Assembly (NCBI GenBank): GCA_026874595.1
Contig: CM049314.1
Location: 2,443,318-2,507,317 of the forward strand
Source: Sipunculus nudus
Taxonomy: Eukaryota; Annelida; Sipuncula; Golfingiida; Sipunculidae
Direction of reading: 5' to 3'
Length of the DNA stretch: 64,000 nucleotides
Both the position numbers and the translations under genes were made by a program. Below, piece by piece: positions 60,490 to 64,000 of the stretch; the first letter of the stretch is position 1; every line of letters begins with the position of its first letter. The notes under the pieces are model-generated. The model searched no databases. It was not told where the DNA came from and saw only the letters and a list, made by a program, of their open reading frames with translations.

Positions 60490-61365
60490 TCTTAGTCATA
60501 TTCAATTTGGTATTGCATGATCTACATATAGACATACCGGTGTTGTTAAATTATATATAACCTGGGTTAGGTAGGCGTATTATAATGTATGAGCTGTACA
60601 CAAGTCAACGTACATACTACAGTATATCATGTATATGTGTAACCGGGTAAAAGTCTCTCATTCGAGCATCTATGTTCTTGTATTATCCGAAGGAGACCTT
60701 AAAAAACAATAAAAACGTAGAAGCCACAGCGGGGTGATGTGCATGATGTCAGCGGCATTTATACTAATAGCATGTTATCGCTTAAATAATCATACAAATA
60801 ACAGGGAGAAATGGTGAAAACCCACTATCAAAAGCTGGCTGTCCAACAAAGGATCATGTATCAGGCATCAGGAGAAATCATACTGTTATAACTATAAAGA
60901 TAATTATATGATTCGATAATGGACAGAATGCTCGGGCTCAATGGCTTGTTATTTCAATTATGTCGTTTCACTCTTTTATGGTCTTCATGATCAAGGCAAA
61001 AACAAAAAATGCGTAATTGTTTTTAATAGAGCCGCATGCTTTTCTCAGGTTATTACGAAAAGCGCGTACAAAGCACACCCCTGCCACATAAAACTTTGAT
61101 GAAAAATGTTTATGTCATTGTTATATTGTAATTTGTTTTCATGGAAGTTTTTATTTATATTTGCTTCATTGGTAAGGCGTATTATACGCTGCCCTTTGCG
61201 TTAATTTTACATGCTGTAGTTCACGTCAGTTTATTCAGAGCGTGTGAAACCAGCATACTGTACATTGGGTCACTCGAGTGTATAGAGATTTTGCAAGTAG
61301 AGCCATAAATTATGAACCCAAACAAAGTTACCTCTTCAAACAAAGGAGGTTATGATTCACTCCAC
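60490..61365. other. Gene-free stretch
   Basis: No gene, element or strong motif seen before the 28-bp minisatellite. Confidence 0.4.
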
Positions 61366-61369
61366 GAGA

Positions 61370-63240
61370 AGATGACGGAGAGACTGTGCTGTTGAGAAGC
61401 TGACGGAGAGACTGTGCTGTTGAGAAGTTGACGGAGAGACTTTGTGCTGTTGAGAAGTTGAGGAGAGACTTTGTATTTGAGAAACTGATGGAGAAACATT
61501 GCTGTAGAGAAGCTGACGAAGAGACTGTGCTGTTGAGAAGCTGACGGAGAGACTTTGTAGTTGAGAAGCTGATGGAGAGACATTGCTGTACAGAAGCTGA
61601 CGAACAGACTGTGCTGTTGAGAAGCTGACGGAGAAACTGTGCTGTTGAGAAGCTGACGGAGAAACTGTGCTGTTGAGAAGTTGACGGAGAGACTGTGTAG
61701 TTGAGAAGCTGACGGAGAGACTGTGCTGTTGAGAAGCTGACGGAACGACTGTGCTGTTGAGAAGATGACGGAGAGACTGTGTAGTTGAGAAGCTGACGGA
61801 GAGACTGTGTAGTTGAGAAGCTGATGGAGAGACATTGCTGTAAAGAAGCTGACGAAGAAACTGTGCTGTTGAGAAGCTGACAGAGAGACTTTGTGGTGGA
61901 GAAGCTGATGGAGAGACATTGCTGTAGAGAAGCTGACGAAGAGACTGTGCTGTTGTGAAGCTGACGGAGAGACTGTGCTGTTGAGAAGTTGACGGAGAGA
62001 CTTTGTAGTTGAGAAGCTGATGGAGAGACATTGCTGTAAAGAAGCTGACGAAGAAACTGTGCTGTTAAGAAGCTGACGGAGAGACTGTGCTGTTGTGAAG
62101 CTGACGGAGAGACTGTGCTGTTGAGAAGTTGACAGAGAGACTTTGTGGTGGATAAGCTGATGGAGAGACATTGCTGTAAAGAAGCTGACGAAGAAACTGT
62201 GCTGTTGAGAAGCTGACGGAGAGACTGTGCTGTTGAGAAGTTGACGGAGAGACTTTGTAGTTGAGAAGCTGATGGAGAGACAATGGTGTAAAGAAGCTGA
62301 CGAAGAGACTGTGCTGTTGAGAAGCTGACGGAGAGACTTTGTAGTTGAGAAACTGATGGAGAGGCATTGCTGTAGAGAAGCTGACGAAGAGACTGTGCTG
62401 TTGAGAAGCTGACGGAGAGACATTGTAGTTGAGAAACTGATGGAGAGACTGTGCTGTTGAGAAGTTGACGGAGAGACTTTGTAGTTGAGAAACTGATGGA
62501 GAGACATTGCTGTAGAGAAGCTGACGAAGAGACTGTGCTGTTGAGAAGCTGACGGAGAGACATTGTAGTTGAGAAGCTGATTGAGAGACATTGCTGTACA
62601 GAAGCTGACAAAGAGACTGTGCTGTTGAGAAGCTGACGGAGAAACTGTGCTCTTGAGAAGCTGACGGAGAAACTGTGCTGTTGAGAAGCTGACGGAGAGA
62701 CTGTGCTGTTTAAAAGTTGACGGAGAGACTGTGTAGTTGAGAAGCTGACGGAGAGACTGTGCTGTTGAGAAGCTGACGGAACGACTATGCTGTTGAGAAG
62801 ATGACGGAGAGACTGTGTAGTTGTAAAGCTGACGGAGAGACTGTGTAGTCGAGAAGCTGATGGAGAGACATTGCTGTAAAGAAGCTGACGAAGAAACTGT
62901 GCTGTTAAGAAGCTGACGGAGAGACCTTGTGGTGGAAAAGCTGATGGAGAGACATTGCTGTAGAGAAGCTGACGAAGAGACTGTGCTGTTGAGAAGCTGA
63001 CGGAGAGACTGTGCAGTTAAGAAGTTGACGGAGAGACTTTGTAGTTGAGAAGCTGATGGAGAGACATTGCTGTAAAGAAGCTGACGAAGAAACTGTGCTG
63101 TTGAGAAGCTGACGGAGAGACTTTGTAGTTGAGAAGCTGATGGAGAGACATTGCAGTAGAGAAGCTGACGAAGAGACTGTGCTGTTGAGAAGCTGACGGA
63201 GAGACTGTGCTGTTGAGAAGTTGTCGGAGAGACTTTGTAG
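61370..63240 (-). repeat. 28-bp minisatellite with 84-bp higher order
   Basis: About 67 copies of a 28-bp unit, plus-strand gagaagctgacggagagact followed by gtgctgtt. Three variants (…gtgctgtt, …ttgtagtt, …attgctgta) often alternate in a fixed order, giving an 84-bp higher-order unit. On the minus strand all three frames stay open for hundreds of codons with the 28-residue period QSLRQLLNSTVSPSASQQHS..., because 28 bp shifts the frame by one each unit and the unit lacks stops in every phase. I do not call a gene. Confidence 0.95.
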
Positions 63241-63250
63241 GCTTGTAGTG

Positions 63251-63309
63251 AGCCGGCTCACTCTTCAGGTAAAAATTACTACAGTTTGTACTTGAAGAGT
63301 GAGCCGGCT
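63251..63309. repeat. 17-bp perfect inverted repeat (hairpin) at the minisatellite edge
   Basis: agccggctcactcttca at 63,251-63,267 is the exact inverted complement of tgaagagtgagccggct at 63,293-63,309, with a 25-bp loop. Each arm also contains the palindrome gagccggctc or part of it. It directly follows the last minisatellite unit. Confidence 0.9.
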
Positions 63310-63611
63310 TGAAAGCTGCTCTCACGAAACAGATCTGTCGAACAAACTGATGAAGTCAAACTAACCGTACATTAGTTATATATATATATCCTGTAACATG
63401 TGTGTGAACAGAGGACACAAATTAATTCAAATTTTTTTAAACTGAATTACAGCTTTGTACATTGTCAATATTTCAGCAAGTACAAAGTGTGAATTCAGTG
63501 TGAGGCTGCAAATGATACCCTTTTTGCGAATTACATAGAATTGGGTACACAATTAGGTATAGAATAAGGTACAGAATTATGTTCAGAATTAGGTTAAAAC
63601 AGTTCTATTCA

Positions 63612-63669
<58 letters not shown>

Positions 63670-63841
63670 TAAGCTACTGGTTTTCTGCATAAACAACTAC
63701 TAGAGTGCTCTATGGCATTACATCAGAGCTTTATATTTATACAATTATAGAGGAATCAAGTTTCGTCATATATTTATACGACTACGTAGTTTCGTGGAAG
63801 ATGTTGTTGCACTCATCAGTAAGACTGTCTGATTCAAATGG

Positions 63842-63894
<53 letters not shown>

Positions 63895-64000
63895 CCTCAA
63901 CATGCCAGGCATACATGTAAGCTAACTAGATAAATAATAACATTACTGAATTAGTGGCATTTCACACTTTCACTAAACGATATAATTACATAATAAAATA
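63310..64000. other. Gene-free right edge with two (TA)n tracts
   Basis: (TA)n runs at 63,614-63,665 and 63,842-63,890. A small ladder of aattaggt/gaattaggtt repeats lies near 63,540-63,595. No gene seen. Confidence 0.6.

Overview
This is a eukaryotic, lophotrochozoan-looking genomic window, most likely from a marine mollusc. It is AT-rich, has long introns with ordinary GT-AG splice sites, many microsatellites, LINE remnants and short terminal-inverted-repeat (TIR) elements. It also carries short repeats that I recognise as common in bivalve and gastropod genomes: an element opening with tttatgcccccgcc, and a ccgtccgtccg-rich element. No bacterial, organellar or CRISPR structure is present. 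Species and family assignments are from recognition only; no search was run.

Layout. (1) 1-11,623 is a 51-bp satellite of about 228 units. It runs in one orientation to 9,493 and then flips to the opposite orientation. Higher-order duplications of 1,938 bp and 2,499 bp are nested in it. (2) 13,633-24,714 (+) is a complete seven-exon gene for a mitochondrial agmatinase-type ureohydrolase of 347 aa, with all six metal ligands present. Its last introns are filled by a 37-bp minisatellite and a composite mollusc-type repeat. (3) 26.5-32.6 kb is a transposon graveyard: an L1-like LINE tail, an L2/CR1-like LINE tail, a GGTTC/GAACC palindromic element, and an intact-ended 1.8-kb non-autonomous hAT element with an 8-bp target duplication. 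(4) 33,454-47,141 (-) is a five-exon paired-like homeobox gene of 305 aa whose homeodomain most resembles Repo (reversed polarity). I reconstructed it from phase-compatible splice sites. Its introns hold a 56-bp minisatellite, a LINE RT remnant and two further TIR elements. (5) 47-64 kb has no gene I can support. It contains microsatellites, a candidate solo LTR, two more TIR elements and, at 61.37-63.24 kb, a 28-bp minisatellite ending at a 17-bp-arm hairpin.

The two real genes are unrelated in function (mitochondrial polyamine/arginine metabolism versus a transcription factor) and are transcribed towards each other. The very long open frames in the satellite and minisatellites follow from repeat arithmetic (a 51-bp unit, or 28-bp and 56-bp units without stops) and I do not call them as genes. 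I found no convincing new multi-gene system. The most unusual structures are the inverted satellite with a 3,193-codon open frame, the partial exon duplication that seems to have seeded a minisatellite, and the compact set of TIR elements without transposases.
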